From WHTK01 sp965197795 (lineage in GTDB: Bacteria > Chloroflexota > Dehalococcoidia > DSTF01 > WHTK01), in contig OZ240228.1 of NCBI GenBank assembly GCA_965197795.1, positions 1,178,001-1,242,000 on the forward strand: a DNA stretch of 64,000 bases, in the 5' to 3' direction. The translations under genes were made by a program, and so were the position numbers. The stretch's first letter is position 1. Every line of letters starts with the position of its first letter. The notes beneath the pieces were generated by a model. It was not told the DNA's origin. It did no database searches and worked only from the letters and a program-made list of their open reading frames with translations. This document shows positions 55,905 through 64,000 of this stretch, in pieces.

Positions 55905-57452
55905 ATGCAATCGAAACCGGTGTTTCAGTTGCCGGACCCGAGCTACGAAGCCCATACATGGCTGCTTCAGGATGAGCACGGTCCAACTTCAGTGCCGCCA
56001 TTGCTTACAAGTCAGCGGGCGCATCGACAGATGTCGTCAGACCGCAACTTGCCCAGGGCGGTGACCATCAACGGCTATACGTATGCCCGCGTGACCGGCG
56101 AAGGCAGCTCCCGTGGCCCGGAGTCGGCCTTTGGAGCCTTCAATCCGCAGAGTGTGGATGACATGAAGCTTTGGCGGCGGGAGTGGTTGCCGCAGGTCGA
56201 TGCCTTCGTCAGAGAGCTCGCGAGATTCGATCCGGAGACGGTTGAGGCCGGTACCTGGCAGGCCACGCTAAGCGCTCAAGCAGAGGAATACCAGCGCGTC
56301 TTTCAGGGAGTGCATCGAACCGCTGCGATCAGTGCTGGAGCCGTCGCGCGGCGGTTCACCGAGGCCTTTGAGAATCTCTTCGGAAGGCAGAAGCGAGGCG
56401 ACGCTCTCAAGCTGCTTCAGGGATTCCCCAACCGCTCCCTCGATCGGGCCAAAGCGCTCTGGGATCTGAGCCGACTTCTCCGCGACCACGAGGATCTACT
56501 CCAGGCTTTCAACGCGGGTCGTGACCTGCCGAGCACCGCGCCAGCCAGCGCTTTCAAGGAACAATTCGCAGCGATGCTTGATAACTACGGATTCACATCG
56601 AATGCCGAGCTGGAAGACTTGCCGACCTGGAGTGAAGATCCGTCGATTCCCCTCGCAGTCATTCGCGGCTACGCGCTTCAGTCGGATGAACGGAGCCCAT
56701 CAGAAGCCCACGACGGGCAGCGCAGACAGCGCCTGCAACTGGAAGGTGAGCTGCGTGGGCTGGCTAGTACGAACGCCGCTGTCGCAGAGCTGGTACCACT
56801 CATGGAGATGGCCCAGCAGATCGTCCCCAACCAGGAGGATCATAACCTCCTTGTAGACCAGCGGATGGCAGCCGCGTCTCGCCGCCGCTGGTTGGCGGTT
56901 GGCTGTCTCCTGGAGACACGGGGAGCGCTGGAAGATGCCGCCGACGTGTTCTTCCTTCAGCTTTCAGAGGTCATCTCAGTTCTCGAAGACATCGACCACA
57001 GCTCGCTGTCCGAAATTGCTGCGCGTAAGTCCCTGCTCCGCGCCTGCAGGGAGTCCGTACCTCCCACTGTCCTCGGCAGGCCACTGCAGGCGTCGAATGC
57101 TGACTCATCCGAAGCCGCGATCACAGAGCTTACCGTTGTGCGCGGCGTCGCAGCATCGTCCGGCATTGTCCGAGGGCGAGCGCGCCTGATTGAGACTTTG
57201 ACACAGGCCGGGCAGCTCGAAGCTGGGGATGTGCTGGTCTGCCGGACCACCACCCCGTCCTGGACACCCTTCTTTGGAATCATTTCCGGGCTGGTCACCA
57301 ACTCCGGCGGGGCGTTGTCCCACGGAGCACTGGTCGCACGGGAGCTCGGATTACCTGCGGTGGTAGGCACGATCAACGCGACAGCCAAGATTCGCGATGG
57401 TTGCATCGTTACTGTCGATGGCACCAACGGTCAGGTTATCGTGGAAACCTAA
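55905..57452 (+). CDS. PEP-utilising enzyme with swivelling phosphohistidine domain, no ATP-grasp domain
   Basis: A 515-residue protein. The last 90 residues are a PEP-utiliser mobile domain with the phospho-accepting His in TNSGGALSHGALVAREL, followed by GLPAVVGT and a final VTVDGTNGQVIV strand. The preceding 400 residues are helical, as in the central part of phenylphosphate synthase or rifampin phosphotransferase relatives, but the ATP-binding module is missing. It may work with a separate ATP-grasp subunit, as in phenylphosphate synthase; no such gene is in the window. The ATG at 55905 after GAGG is preferred to the GTG at 55884. Confidence 0.75.
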   Translation: MQSKPVFQLPDPSYEAHTWLLQDEHGPTSVPPLLTSQRAHRQMSSDRNLPRAVTINGYTYARVTGEGSSRGPESAFGAFNPQSVDDMKLWRREWLPQVDAFVRELARFDPETVEAGTWQATLSAQAEEYQRVFQGVHRTAAISAGAVARRFTEAFENLFGRQKRGDALKLLQGFPNRSLDRAKALWDLSRLLRDHEDLLQAFNAGRDLPSTAPASAFKEQFAAMLDNYGFTSNAELEDLPTWSEDPSIPLAVIRGYALQSDERSPSEAHDGQRRQRLQLEGELRGLASTNAAVAELVPLMEMAQQIVPNQEDHNLLVDQRMAAASRRRWLAVGCLLETRGALEDAADVFFLQLSEVISVLEDIDHSSLSEIAARKSLLRACRESVPPTVLGRPLQASNADSSEAAITELTVVRGVAASSGIVRGRARLIETLTQAGQLEAGDVLVCRTTTPSWTPFFGIISGLVTNSGGALSHGALVARELGLPAVVGTINATAKIRDGCIVTVDGTNGQVIVET

Positions 57453-57989
57453 GCCCTATCCCGGCCGCCGGTTCGCCAGTGCGGGTTTGGTGGTCAGCTT
57501 GCTGCCCCCTGTGATCCCGCCTGCGCTCGAGCGTGGGCGGGATCTCTACCGCAGTACAAGATAGAGGCGCCGCCCTTCCATGCAACGTGGTCACCGCCTG
57601 TAGTCCACTACACTCGGGCCGGTCTGCGAATAAACGCGCGGTGCCAAGTCGTAGATCTGTGGGGCGAGGTGATCCAGGGTCCGTACCGCGTTGGTGAATC
57701 GGACGACGGCTTTGCGCAACACGGTCTGGCGAGGTGCGTCGTCCAAGGGCGTATCGCCGGTATGCATGCAGCAGTGGATGGGCTGTATCCACCGTGATGA
57801 CTCATTGCCGAGGATTGGGCCGAAAGTCCGCACGATGTCCTCATAGTGTCGCTACGCTGAGCAGGCCCCCGTCGCCCAGCCCCGCTCTTGCGCAAGGACA
57901 CTTAGCCGGCGTCGTGTTTTGCTGGTCTAAGAATCCCGGACGGAGCATAATCTCGCTGGAGCCATGCCAAGTCATAGGAGGCGAGCGTG
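57453..57989. other. Intergenic stretch with one doubtful leftward frame
   Basis: Apart from the doubtful 80-residue frame at 57591-57833 on the minus strand nothing coding was recognised. It separates two rightward genes. Confidence 0.4.
57591..57833 (-). CDS. Doubtful small protein, 80 residues
   Basis: The frame reads MRTFGPILGNESSRWIQPIH and ends YSQTGPSVVDYRR. Its composition is protein-like, but there is no convincing ribosome site and no recognised family. It could be the remnant C-terminus of a lost gene. Kept at low confidence because it is the only plausible frame in a 537-bp gap. Confidence 0.25.
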   Translation of the reverse strand: MRTFGPILGNESSRWIQPIHCCMHTGDTPLDDAPRQTVLRKAVVRFTNAVRTLDHLAPQIYDLAPRVYSQTGPSVVDYRR

Positions 57990-59363
57990 ATGATCAGGCC
58001 TGTTGTAATCGACAAAGAAAAAGAGACCTTTCCCGGAGCCCTGACTGCAGAGGTCTTCTCCGAGCTTGAAGAGGGTCTCGACTCAGCCGCATTTCACGTT
58101 GCGCAGAATGCCGTGACGCAAGTAGCGGTCGAGGACGTGGCTCTCAACCATGCCGTAGTTTTCGGCACCGATCACTCCTTCTCACACAGGCTCGATGACT
58201 GGGCTGCAACCAATCAAAAGAGCACGGGGCGCTGCTGGATGTTCGCCGGGCTCAATCTTCTTCGCGCGGGCGCGATGCAGAGGATGGGTATCAAGGACTT
58301 TCAGTTCAGCCAGAACTACACGATGTTCTGCGACAAGATCGAGCGAGCCAATTACTTTCTCGAGGCGATCATCGAGACTTCAGACCGCGACGTTGATGAC
58401 CGAACCGTAGCCTATCTCGTTGCCCGACCGATAGCAGACGGGGGCCAGTGGAACATGTTCGTCAACCTGGTGAGGAAACACGGCCTGCTGCCGCAGTCGT
58501 CTATGCCGGAAACCCAGAGCTCCTCCGCTTCTGCACGAATGAACTCGATTCTGGCGGCCAAGTTGCGCCAGGCAGCCATGAAGCTGCGTGACAAGTTCGC
58601 CAAGGGCGCCTCGATTGAGGAGCTACGGGCGGAGAAAGAACGAACTCTGGAGGCCGTTTACCGGATTCTCTGTATCCATCTAGGAACGCCGCCGGGGAGC
58701 ATAACCTGGCAGTGGATGGACAAAGACCGCGAGTTCCACCGAGATTCGGAGATGACACCGGCCGAGTTCGCTACAGCTAATGTCGATCTGCCCCTCGACG
58801 AGTACGTTTGTCTGGTTCATGATCCCAGGCCGACAAGCCCGGTCGGCCGGACATTCACGGTGGAGTACCTGGGGAACGTGGTCGAAGGTGGCATCGTCAA
58901 ATACCTCAACGTCGACATTTCACTTATGAAGGCGCTTGCGCGTGACTCCCTCATTAGAGGCGAACCCGTTTGGTTTGGCTGCGACACCGGCAAGATGTCG
59001 CGTCGAGACTTGGGCATTTGGGACAAGAACCTCTATGACTACGAGGCTCTCTACGACACAGACCTTTCCCTCGACAAAGGCTCGCGTCTCGAGTACCACG
59101 AGAGTCAAATGACTCACGCCATGCTCTTTACGGGGATAGACATTGTCGAGGATCGTGTTCGGCGCTGGCGCGTGGAGAACAGCTGGGGCGAAGAGGCCGG
59201 ACAGAAAGGCTTCTTCGTAATGAATGACAACTGGTTCGATGAGCACGTGTTCGAGATCGCGGCGAGGCGAAGTGAGCTGTCACCCGAACTGCGGGAGGCC
59301 CTGGACCAGGAGCCCATAGTCCTCCCGGCGTGGGATCCCATGGGAGCTCTGGCCGTTTCATAG
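57990..59363 (+). CDS. pepC: Aminopeptidase C / bleomycin hydrolase (C1B cysteine peptidase)
   Basis: A 457-residue cysteine peptidase. The catalytic triad is visible: Cys82 in NQKSTGRCWMFAGLN (with the oxyanion Gln), His376 in SQMTHAMLFTG, and Asn397 in VENSWGEE. The family forms hexameric barrels with the active sites inside and removes N-terminal residues from peptides; it also inactivates bleomycin. No signal peptide, so cytoplasmic. AGGAGG lies 8 bp before the ATG at 57990; the GTG three bases earlier is also possible. It stands alone; peptide binding proteins elsewhere in the window could feed it. Confidence 0.92.
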   Translation: MIRPVVIDKEKETFPGALTAEVFSELEEGLDSAAFHVAQNAVTQVAVEDVALNHAVVFGTDHSFSHRLDDWAATNQKSTGRCWMFAGLNLLRAGAMQRMGIKDFQFSQNYTMFCDKIERANYFLEAIIETSDRDVDDRTVAYLVARPIADGGQWNMFVNLVRKHGLLPQSSMPETQSSSASARMNSILAAKLRQAAMKLRDKFAKGASIEELRAEKERTLEAVYRILCIHLGTPPGSITWQWMDKDREFHRDSEMTPAEFATANVDLPLDEYVCLVHDPRPTSPVGRTFTVEYLGNVVEGGIVKYLNVDISLMKALARDSLIRGEPVWFGCDTGKMSRRDLGIWDKNLYDYEALYDTDLSLDKGSRLEYHESQMTHAMLFTGIDIVEDRVRRWRVENSWGEEAGQKGFFVMNDNWFDEHVFEIAARRSELSPELREALDQEPIVLPAWDPMGALAVS

Positions 59364-59389
59364 CTGACACGACGCCGTCATAGTGCCAA

Positions 59390-59643
59390 CTACGCCTTCA
59401 GGCCCTCGACGCTAAAGCGCGGGCTGCATCCCTTCGGCGGACTCAGGACAGGCTTCATGTCCTGAAATTCGGCAGAGGCATGACTGTAGTGGTAAGTGCC
59501 CTCAAGGCATGGCCGTTGCCAGGCTCAATTCGCAAAACTGATTCGGCACGTAGCCTGGTAGTAGTCCAGTCACCAGACGCTAGAGCAGGTTCAGCCTCAT
59601 TTAGAAGACGGTCAATCTGCCGTTGGACACGCTCGCTGGTCAT
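59390..59643 (-). pseudogene. Remnant R3: cyclase/TPR-type gene collapsed to its two ends
   Basis: The ATG at 59643 opens MTSERVQRQIDRLLNEAEPA, then ASGDWTTTRLRAESVLRIEP, a head typical of cyclase/TPR regulators. It passes after about 50 residues directly into the C-terminal piece AEFQDMK of the same family, read in another frame, and ends at 59390. The whole central part, probably over 2 kb, is deleted. A 22-bp insertion (59431-59452) splits the MK-MQPAL junction. Confidence 0.5.
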
Positions 59644-59707
59644 CGTGCAGTGATCCTGTCGCCGGCAAGACAGGTTGCAATGAACGCGTGAGGTGGTTCT
59701 AACAAGA

Positions 59708-59736
59708 AAGGAGGTGGCTCGAGTGGCCACCTCCTT
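59708..59736 (-). terminator. Terminator of the NMT1-type binding-protein gene
   Basis: The arms AAGGAGGTGGC and GCCACCTCCTT pair perfectly around a 7-base loop; on the minus strand the stem is followed by TCTTGTT. It lies 29 bp after the stop of the gene ending at 59765. Confidence 0.75.
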
Positions 59737-59764
59737 CCGATGATCGAGTGAGCAGACTGCGCGA

Positions 59765-60637
59765 CTAGACCAGAACTGCGTCCGAGTAGGAGCTCTTGCC
59801 GACTTGTTCCTCGGGGAACAACTCCAGGTCCTCCATCCAGCGATGGGTCTTCTCCCAGAGGTCCTGAGTGTAGGGCTCGAAGACGATGCGCTCTCCTGGG
59901 CTGAACGTGCGCACGTCCACCTTGCCCTTGTAGTGCTCGGGCAGCTGCTGCTCGTAGTAGTGCTTGTACTTCTCCGGCTCCGAGTCGATGTCACGTTGCG
60001 CCCGCTGCAAGGCAGCGAAGTACTTGGTTACATCATCCGTATCGGCCTCACCCGTAATCAGGAAGCCGATCATGAAGGTCGTGTCGAGGACCTTGCGGCA
60101 GCCGAACTGTTCCACGATGTCCTTGTCCATACCGAAGACGTTGACGGCTTCGATCTTGCCTTCTATCAGCATATCCCGGCGTTGCCCAGGGCCGCCGATG
60201 AAGCGCAGCTTAGCTTCCTTGGGACTGACGAACGGCTCCAGGGTCTGCAGGGTCGAGAAATGGCTGCCCGAATGGAACCCGACGCCAATCTCGACATCTC
60301 GCAGGTCATCCGGCGTCTTGATCGGCGAGTCGCCGCGGACCATGATCCCGCCCGGCGTGACGCTATAGGCGTGCCCGTACATCAGGCCATGCAACGCCGA
60401 AGACGCCATATTCACGGCCCAGTGACAGGCAGCGCTAACTTCACAGGCCCGGCCGGCCTCCATGCCCTCAAAGGCACCACGGCGGATCTGGCCATCCTCT
60501 GACTGGATCGTCTGAGTCTGCTGCTGGCCGCTGCCCCGTTGCATGGTGTACTCGAGGCCCTCGGCTCGAAAGTAGTCTTTCTCCTCGGCGACCCACTCGG
60601 CGAGACGCCCATGTGGCTGGATTCTAAACTTGGCCAA
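59765..60637 (-). CDS. ABC transporter substrate-binding protein, NMT1/THI5-like
   Basis: A 290-residue solute-binding protein of the type II fold: AKFRIQPHGRLAEWVAEEKD, then FRAEGLEYTMQRGSG; mid blocks DSPIKTPDDLRDVEIGVGFHSGS and GQRRDMLIEGKIEAVNVFG. It has no signal peptide, so it may be cytoplasmic or exported in another way; THI5-like enzymes that act on pyrimidines are an alternative. The TTG at 60637 is chosen because AAAGGAGG lies 8 bp upstream and no ATG fits. It has its own terminator and no adjacent transporter genes. Confidence 0.8.
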   Translation of the reverse strand: MAKFRIQPHGRLAEWVAEEKDYFRAEGLEYTMQRGSGQQQTQTIQSEDGQIRRGAFEGMEAGRACEVSAACHWAVNMASSALHGLMYGHAYSVTPGGIMVRGDSPIKTPDDLRDVEIGVGFHSGSHFSTLQTLEPFVSPKEAKLRFIGGPGQRRDMLIEGKIEAVNVFGMDKDIVEQFGCRKVLDTTFMIGFLITGEADTDDVTKYFAALQRAQRDIDSEPEKYKHYYEQQLPEHYKGKVDVRTFSPGERIVFEPYTQDLWEKTHRWMEDLELFPEEQVGKSSYSDAVLV

Positions 60638-60826
60638 CGATGTCCTCCTTTGATCCATACGGCATCATCTTTGCTCAATCTACGAGCAGTCGGGTAGACG
60701 CCCCCAGGTGCCGCGCCAATTGAACAACCAGGTGGTTCCGGCTGTCAAACGAGTGACACTATGACGGCATCGTAGAGTCGGGCTGCGTTGCCCTTGTCCT
60801 GGCGAGTGCAACTTTTCACGGAGTCG

Positions 60827-61000
60827 CTACGCCTTCAGCAGCCCTCCGACGCCGCGCGCCCGTTCAAGCGCAGGCTGCATCCCTTAGGTGGACTCAGGAC
60901 AGGCTTCATGTCTTGGAACTCGGCGATGGCGAAGTCGAGGTGCTCGATGGCTGCGTCGCGCTCGTCGGGGTTGTGGCCGAGGAGCAGTCCCACGCTTGTC
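60827..61000 (-). pseudogene. Remnant R4: C-terminal piece of a cyclase/TPR-type gene
   Basis: On the minus strand the frame reads LLLGHNPDERDAAIEHLDFA then IAEFQDMK, the longest copy of this ending. It is followed by the same 22-bp insertion as R3 (60882-60903, CCTTAGGTGGACTCAGGACA start), which breaks the reading of MQPAL, and a stop at 60827. No upstream part of the gene is present. Confidence 0.5.
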
Positions 61001-61071
61001 TGCGAGACGAGGCTCCGATTCGTCTGACTAGCCCACTTCAGCCGTGTTTGGTTAGCCAGGCTTCCACCAGC

Positions 61072-62322
61072 CTATTTCTTGATATGCACGTACCTCCGTC
61101 CTTCGTCGTAGGAGATCTTGCGGTCAAGGATCGTGGACACGGAGCGCACACTGAAAATAGCAGGGTCCTGCGGCACGAAGGGCTCGCCGCCCTCGAGGAT
61201 CTCCCGGACACTTTCGAGGTATATGCGGCGTAGGGCGATGATGGCGGTGTCAGAGGTGCTGAGATGCTCCTTCGTACGGTCGAAGATCGCCCCCATTGTC
61301 TCCTGAATCCCGGCGTCCTGGAGTGAGCCGTTCGGGATGCCGGTGAAGGTCTGTGTACGCTGCACCTCGCGGTCAATGAAATAGTCGTTTGTCGCGTTAG
61401 CCTTGGCCCGCAGTGTACGCGGGTCGACTTCGACGTTATGAGCTTGGTGGCCTTCACCTGGGTTCAAAGGCCGGCTCGGGTTCCAGCTATAGGTGAACAT
61501 CCAGCAGTTTTCGTCGTCCATCGGCACCCAGCCGTGACCGCTGTAGGTACGCTCGTGAAAGTTCTCCACGGCACCAGGGATGATCGTGAAAAAGGGCATC
61601 AGGAAGGGCGTGAATCGCCAATAGTAGCTATCCGCCTCCGCGTCGCGCTGGGCGCCGTAGACGAAGCCGTAGTCGGTTCGCGTCAAGAAGAAGCGCGGTG
61701 ACGGGTCCCTGGTGCTCAACGTCTGGTTCTCCGGCAGGTTTGCGATGGCCGGCGGCTTGCCACTGTGGAGGAAGGAGATATGACTGGAGTCGATGCCACC
61801 CTCAATCCCCTGCAGGTAGTTGGACTCCTGAACTCGTCGAGAGATACGCCGCTGGCTCTCCGGCACGACCGTCCAGTCGTACTCCGGCAGGTCTGGCTGG
61901 AGCTCGGCTGGGCCCATGTAAGCCCAGATCATGCCGCCGCGGTCGAGCGTCGGGTAAGCCTTGGCACGGACTTTGGACTTGAAGTTCGACTCAGCCGGTT
62001 CGGATGGCATGTCGACGCAGCTGCCATCCACGTCGAACTTCCAACCATGGTAGACGCACCGAAGGCCGTCCTCCTCGTTGCGGCCGAAGAAGAGGGATGC
62101 GCCGCGGTGGGGACAAGCGTTCGCCACGAGGCCGACGGCGCCAGAGCTGACACGGAAGGCGATCAGGTCCTCGCTCAAGATCCGTGTGCGCACAGGAGGG
62201 CAGTCGGGCTCCGGCAGCTCACTAGAGACAAGGGCAGGAATCCAGAAACGCCGTAGGTAATCTCCCATCGGCGTTCTCGGTCCGGTTCGCGTGATCAGCT
62301 CGTTTTCCCTGGCACTTAGCAT
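61072..62322 (-). CDS. Rieske ring-hydroxylating oxygenase, alpha subunit
   Basis: An intact 416-residue oxygenase, the shortest of the five. Rieske ligands: Cys70, His72, Cys89, His92 (CPHRGASLFFGR...CVYHGW); iron site: Asp178, His181, His186 (DSSHISFLH). It carries the DMPSEPAESNFK block shared with the copies at 17542, 20754 and 33113. In the segment before the iron site it has EGGID where the others have EGDID or EGDTD. Substrate unknown; no reductase, ferredoxin or ring-cleavage gene adjoins it. The ATG is preceded by GAAGGGAC. Confidence 0.9.
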   Translation of the reverse strand: MLSARENELITRTGPRTPMGDYLRRFWIPALVSSELPEPDCPPVRTRILSEDLIAFRVSSGAVGLVANACPHRGASLFFGRNEEDGLRCVYHGWKFDVDGSCVDMPSEPAESNFKSKVRAKAYPTLDRGGMIWAYMGPAELQPDLPEYDWTVVPESQRRISRRVQESNYLQGIEGGIDSSHISFLHSGKPPAIANLPENQTLSTRDPSPRFFLTRTDYGFVYGAQRDAEADSYYWRFTPFLMPFFTIIPGAVENFHERTYSGHGWVPMDDENCWMFTYSWNPSRPLNPGEGHQAHNVEVDPRTLRAKANATNDYFIDREVQRTQTFTGIPNGSLQDAGIQETMGAIFDRTKEHLSTSDTAIIALRRIYLESVREILEGGEPFVPQDPAIFSVRSVSTILDRKISYDEGRRYVHIKK

Positions 62323-62608
62323 CGTTTCAGTCCCTTCAGATCGGGCAATGCGTCTTGGAAGCCATCGTTCAATGCAACGGGCGGGGTGTGTTGGCCATTG
62401 GTGATGTCCACAACGTCGCGATCATGTCGCTGGCTGAGCCAGAGTGTCAAACTTGGGTGCCATGCGATAGCCTCACAGTAGCCACTATTCTGTGCGGCTG
62501 CTGCGACACCAACAGCCAGTGTTCAATCGAGTAAGATTCGGTCGGTCCGCGGCGCGCCTTTTCTATTTCAAGCTGGTGCGTGTCCGACGCCGCGCTGGGG
62601 AGGCAACG

Positions 62609-64000
62609 ATGGCTCAACCACTGACACCACAGACACTTGTCTACGAACTCAAGCAGGCTGCCGATCCCCAGATAGCCCCGGATGGTCAGCGGATCATCTA
62701 CGCGCTAACCACCACGGACCCTACTACCAAGAATGCATCGACTCACCTCTGGTCCTGCGACAACTCAGGCAAGGATAAGCGTCAGCTCACGTGGTCCGGC
62801 AGCCGAAACAGCGGAGCCAGGTGGTCGCCAGATGGCGTTTACGTCGCGTTCATCTCGGACCGTGTCCCGGACGCCGGCATCTTCCTGCTCCCGTCCGACG
62901 GCGGGGAGGCGCGTGAACTCACACATCACGGTGCCCCAATCAGCGAACTGTCCTGGTCACCAGACGGAACCCGCATCGCCTACACAGTCGCTGTCGACCC
63001 CGAGAATCCAGCGGAGGAAAAGCGGCCTGCTGAAGCCGCACCTCGCGTGGGTTTCACCACTCGTCTCGACTACAAGCAGGACACCTACGGCTACTTGAAC
63101 GACTTGCGCAGGCAAGTGTTCACGATCGACGTCGCGACCGGTGCTAGTCGACAGGTAAGCCGTGTGTTAAACGACCACCAGAGCCCACAATGGTCTCCCG
63201 ACGGTCGAAGGATCGCGGCCCAGGTACTGAAGATGAATACCATGACATCTCAGTTAGCGCTGATCGATGTCGAGACGAGCAAGACCGCGTTGGTTGGTCC
63301 GGAAGCAGGCGTCGTGACTAACTGGGCCTGGTCGCCCCGAGGAGACCGAGTCGTCTTCGCCGGCGAACCGGAACGATCATGGCAGACAGATTTCTGCCTG
63401 CACGAGTTGGCAAGTGGTGAAACTCGACGCGTCACGACAGATCTTCAGTGCCTGCCAGCCGCCGGCGCACCAGGCATCGAACCGCCATCTCAGCCCGTGT
63501 GGCTGGATGAACGAAAGGTTCTCTTTCATGGTGTCCGTGGCGGCCAGAGCGGCCTTTACGTCGTTGACCTGGAAACAGGTGAGACAGAGATGAGAGGGAA
63601 TGACCTTTCTCTTCGCGCCGGCTTGAGCGTTGACCGCTCGCACCAAAAGGTGGTGCAGGGCTACAGCAGCCTAGAGCGGACCGGAGAGGTGGCCGCCGCA
63701 AATGTCGTTACTGGAGGCCTCGAGGTAATCACTGACCATAACTTCCAACTCCTGACTGAGTCGCCGCCGGCGCTGTGGGAGCGCTTCGACATAGCGAGGG
63801 CCGGATTGACGACTGAAGCTTGGCTCCTCAAGCCGCCAGACTTCGATCCATCCCGTCGTTACCCGCTCATCCTTGACGTTCACGGTGGGCCAAACGGTTA
63901 CCACGGCTACGGCTTCAACGCCGTGCAGCAGTGCCTCGCTACCAACGGTTTCGTCGTGGTGTTCGCAAACCCGCGTGGCTCCGGCTCTTACGGGCGTGAC
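62609..64000 (+). CDS. S9 family peptidase (acylaminoacyl-peptidase-like), 5' part
   Basis: The frame from the ATG at 62609 (after GGGGAGG) is open for 464 codons to the window edge. The N-terminal part is a WD40/DPP-like propeller with repeats such as IAPDGQRIIYAL, RWSPDGVYVAFISDR, LSWSPDGTRIAYTV and QWSPDGRRIAAQV. The peptidase domain begins near residue 400 (PPDFDPSRRYPLILDVHGGP, then VVVFANPRGSGSYGRD). The GxSxG serine lies beyond the edge. It would cleave short peptides in the cytoplasm. Confidence 0.88.
   Translation, partial: MAQPLTPQTLVYELKQAADPQIAPDGQRIIYALTTTDPTTKNASTHLWSCDNSGKDKRQLTWSGSRNSGARWSPDGVYVAFISDRVPDAGIFLLPSDGGEARELTHHGAPISELSWSPDGTRIAYTVAVDPENPAEEKRPAEAAPRVGFTTRLDYKQDTYGYLNDLRRQVFTIDVATGASRQVSRVLNDHQSPQWSPDGRRIAAQVLKMNTMTSQLALIDVETSKTALVGPEAGVVTNWAWSPRGDRVVFAGEPERSWQTDFCLHELASGETRRVTTDLQCLPAAGAPGIEPPSQPVWLDERKVLFHGVRGGQSGLYVVDLETGETEMRGNDLSLRAGLSVDRSHQKVVQGYSSLERTGEVAAANVVTGGLEVITDHNFQLLTESPPALWERFDIARAGLTTEAWLLKPPDFDPSRRYPLILDVHGGPNGYHGYGFNAVQQCLATNGFVVVFANPRGSGSYGRD

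Overview
The window looks like part of a high-GC bacterial chromosome with many GTG and TTG starts. The gene content points to a Chloroflexota of the SAR202/Dehalococcoidia type. This rests on several close paralogues of Rieske ring-hydroxylating oxygenases, amidohydrolase, SDR, MaoC, acyl-CoA dehydrogenase and class II aldolase families, an F420 (deazaflavin)-dependent nitroreductase, and remnants of a cyclase/TPR-type protein family. The taxonomic call is inference; no rRNA or tRNA gene was seen.

Layout. 0-5.2 kb (+): 3' end of an isocitrate lyase/PEP-mutase gene, NHL propeller, MaoC hydratase, acyl-CoA dehydrogenase, cupin and MFS transporter. 5.2-7.3 kb: a deazaflavin nitroreductase gene split by about 1.7 kb of phage-like DNA with a truncated portal gene. 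7.4-11.3 kb (+): SDR, class II aldolase, Rieske oxygenase and D-2-hydroxyacid dehydrogenase. 11.3-15.5 kb (-): two ThDP enzymes and an alpha/beta hydrolase. 15.7-25.4 kb: cupin, MFS, two Rieske oxygenases, Gfo/Idh/MocA oxidoreductase, CMD-like protein, SDR, MarR regulator and an HpaB-type flavin monooxygenase. 25.5-28.5 kb (-): an ArsP-like permease fused to an FG-GAP/UnbV propeller, with a 44-residue membrane protein translationally coupled upstream. 28.6-32.9 kb (-): a 1,987-bp direct duplication, each copy carrying a peptide/nickel-type ABC substrate-binding lipoprotein gene and its terminator. 33.1-34.8 kb (-): Rieske oxygenase and a 53-residue protein.

34.9-43.3 kb is a housekeeping one-carbon module: gcvT-gcvH-gcvPA-gcvPB (-), with overlapping starts and stops, divergent from full-length cobalamin-dependent metH (+). 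43.4-64 kb is again accessory: DUF11 surface protein, dienelactone hydrolase, methyltransferase, a Rieske protein with a large unassigned C-terminal domain, two NMT1-type binding proteins, cupin, DUF2848 protein, two FAD monooxygenases, amidohydrolase, a PEP-utilising mobile-domain protein, aminopeptidase C, a fifth ring-hydroxylating oxygenase and the 5' part of an S9 peptidase.

Taken together, the accessory genes look like catabolism of aromatic or other oxygenated organic matter. Oxygenases and monooxygenases would open the substrate; hydrolases, aldolase, ThDP enzymes, dehydrogenases and acyl-CoA enzymes would process it; orphan binding proteins and MFS carriers would import it. No oxygenase reductase, flavin reductase or ABC permease partner is in the window, so these must be supplied elsewhere.

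At least eight genes carry one-base lesions (in-frame TGA or single indels) while the rest of each reading frame stays well conserved. This looks more like residual consensus error or very recent mutation than old decay. The sequence alone cannot decide between them.
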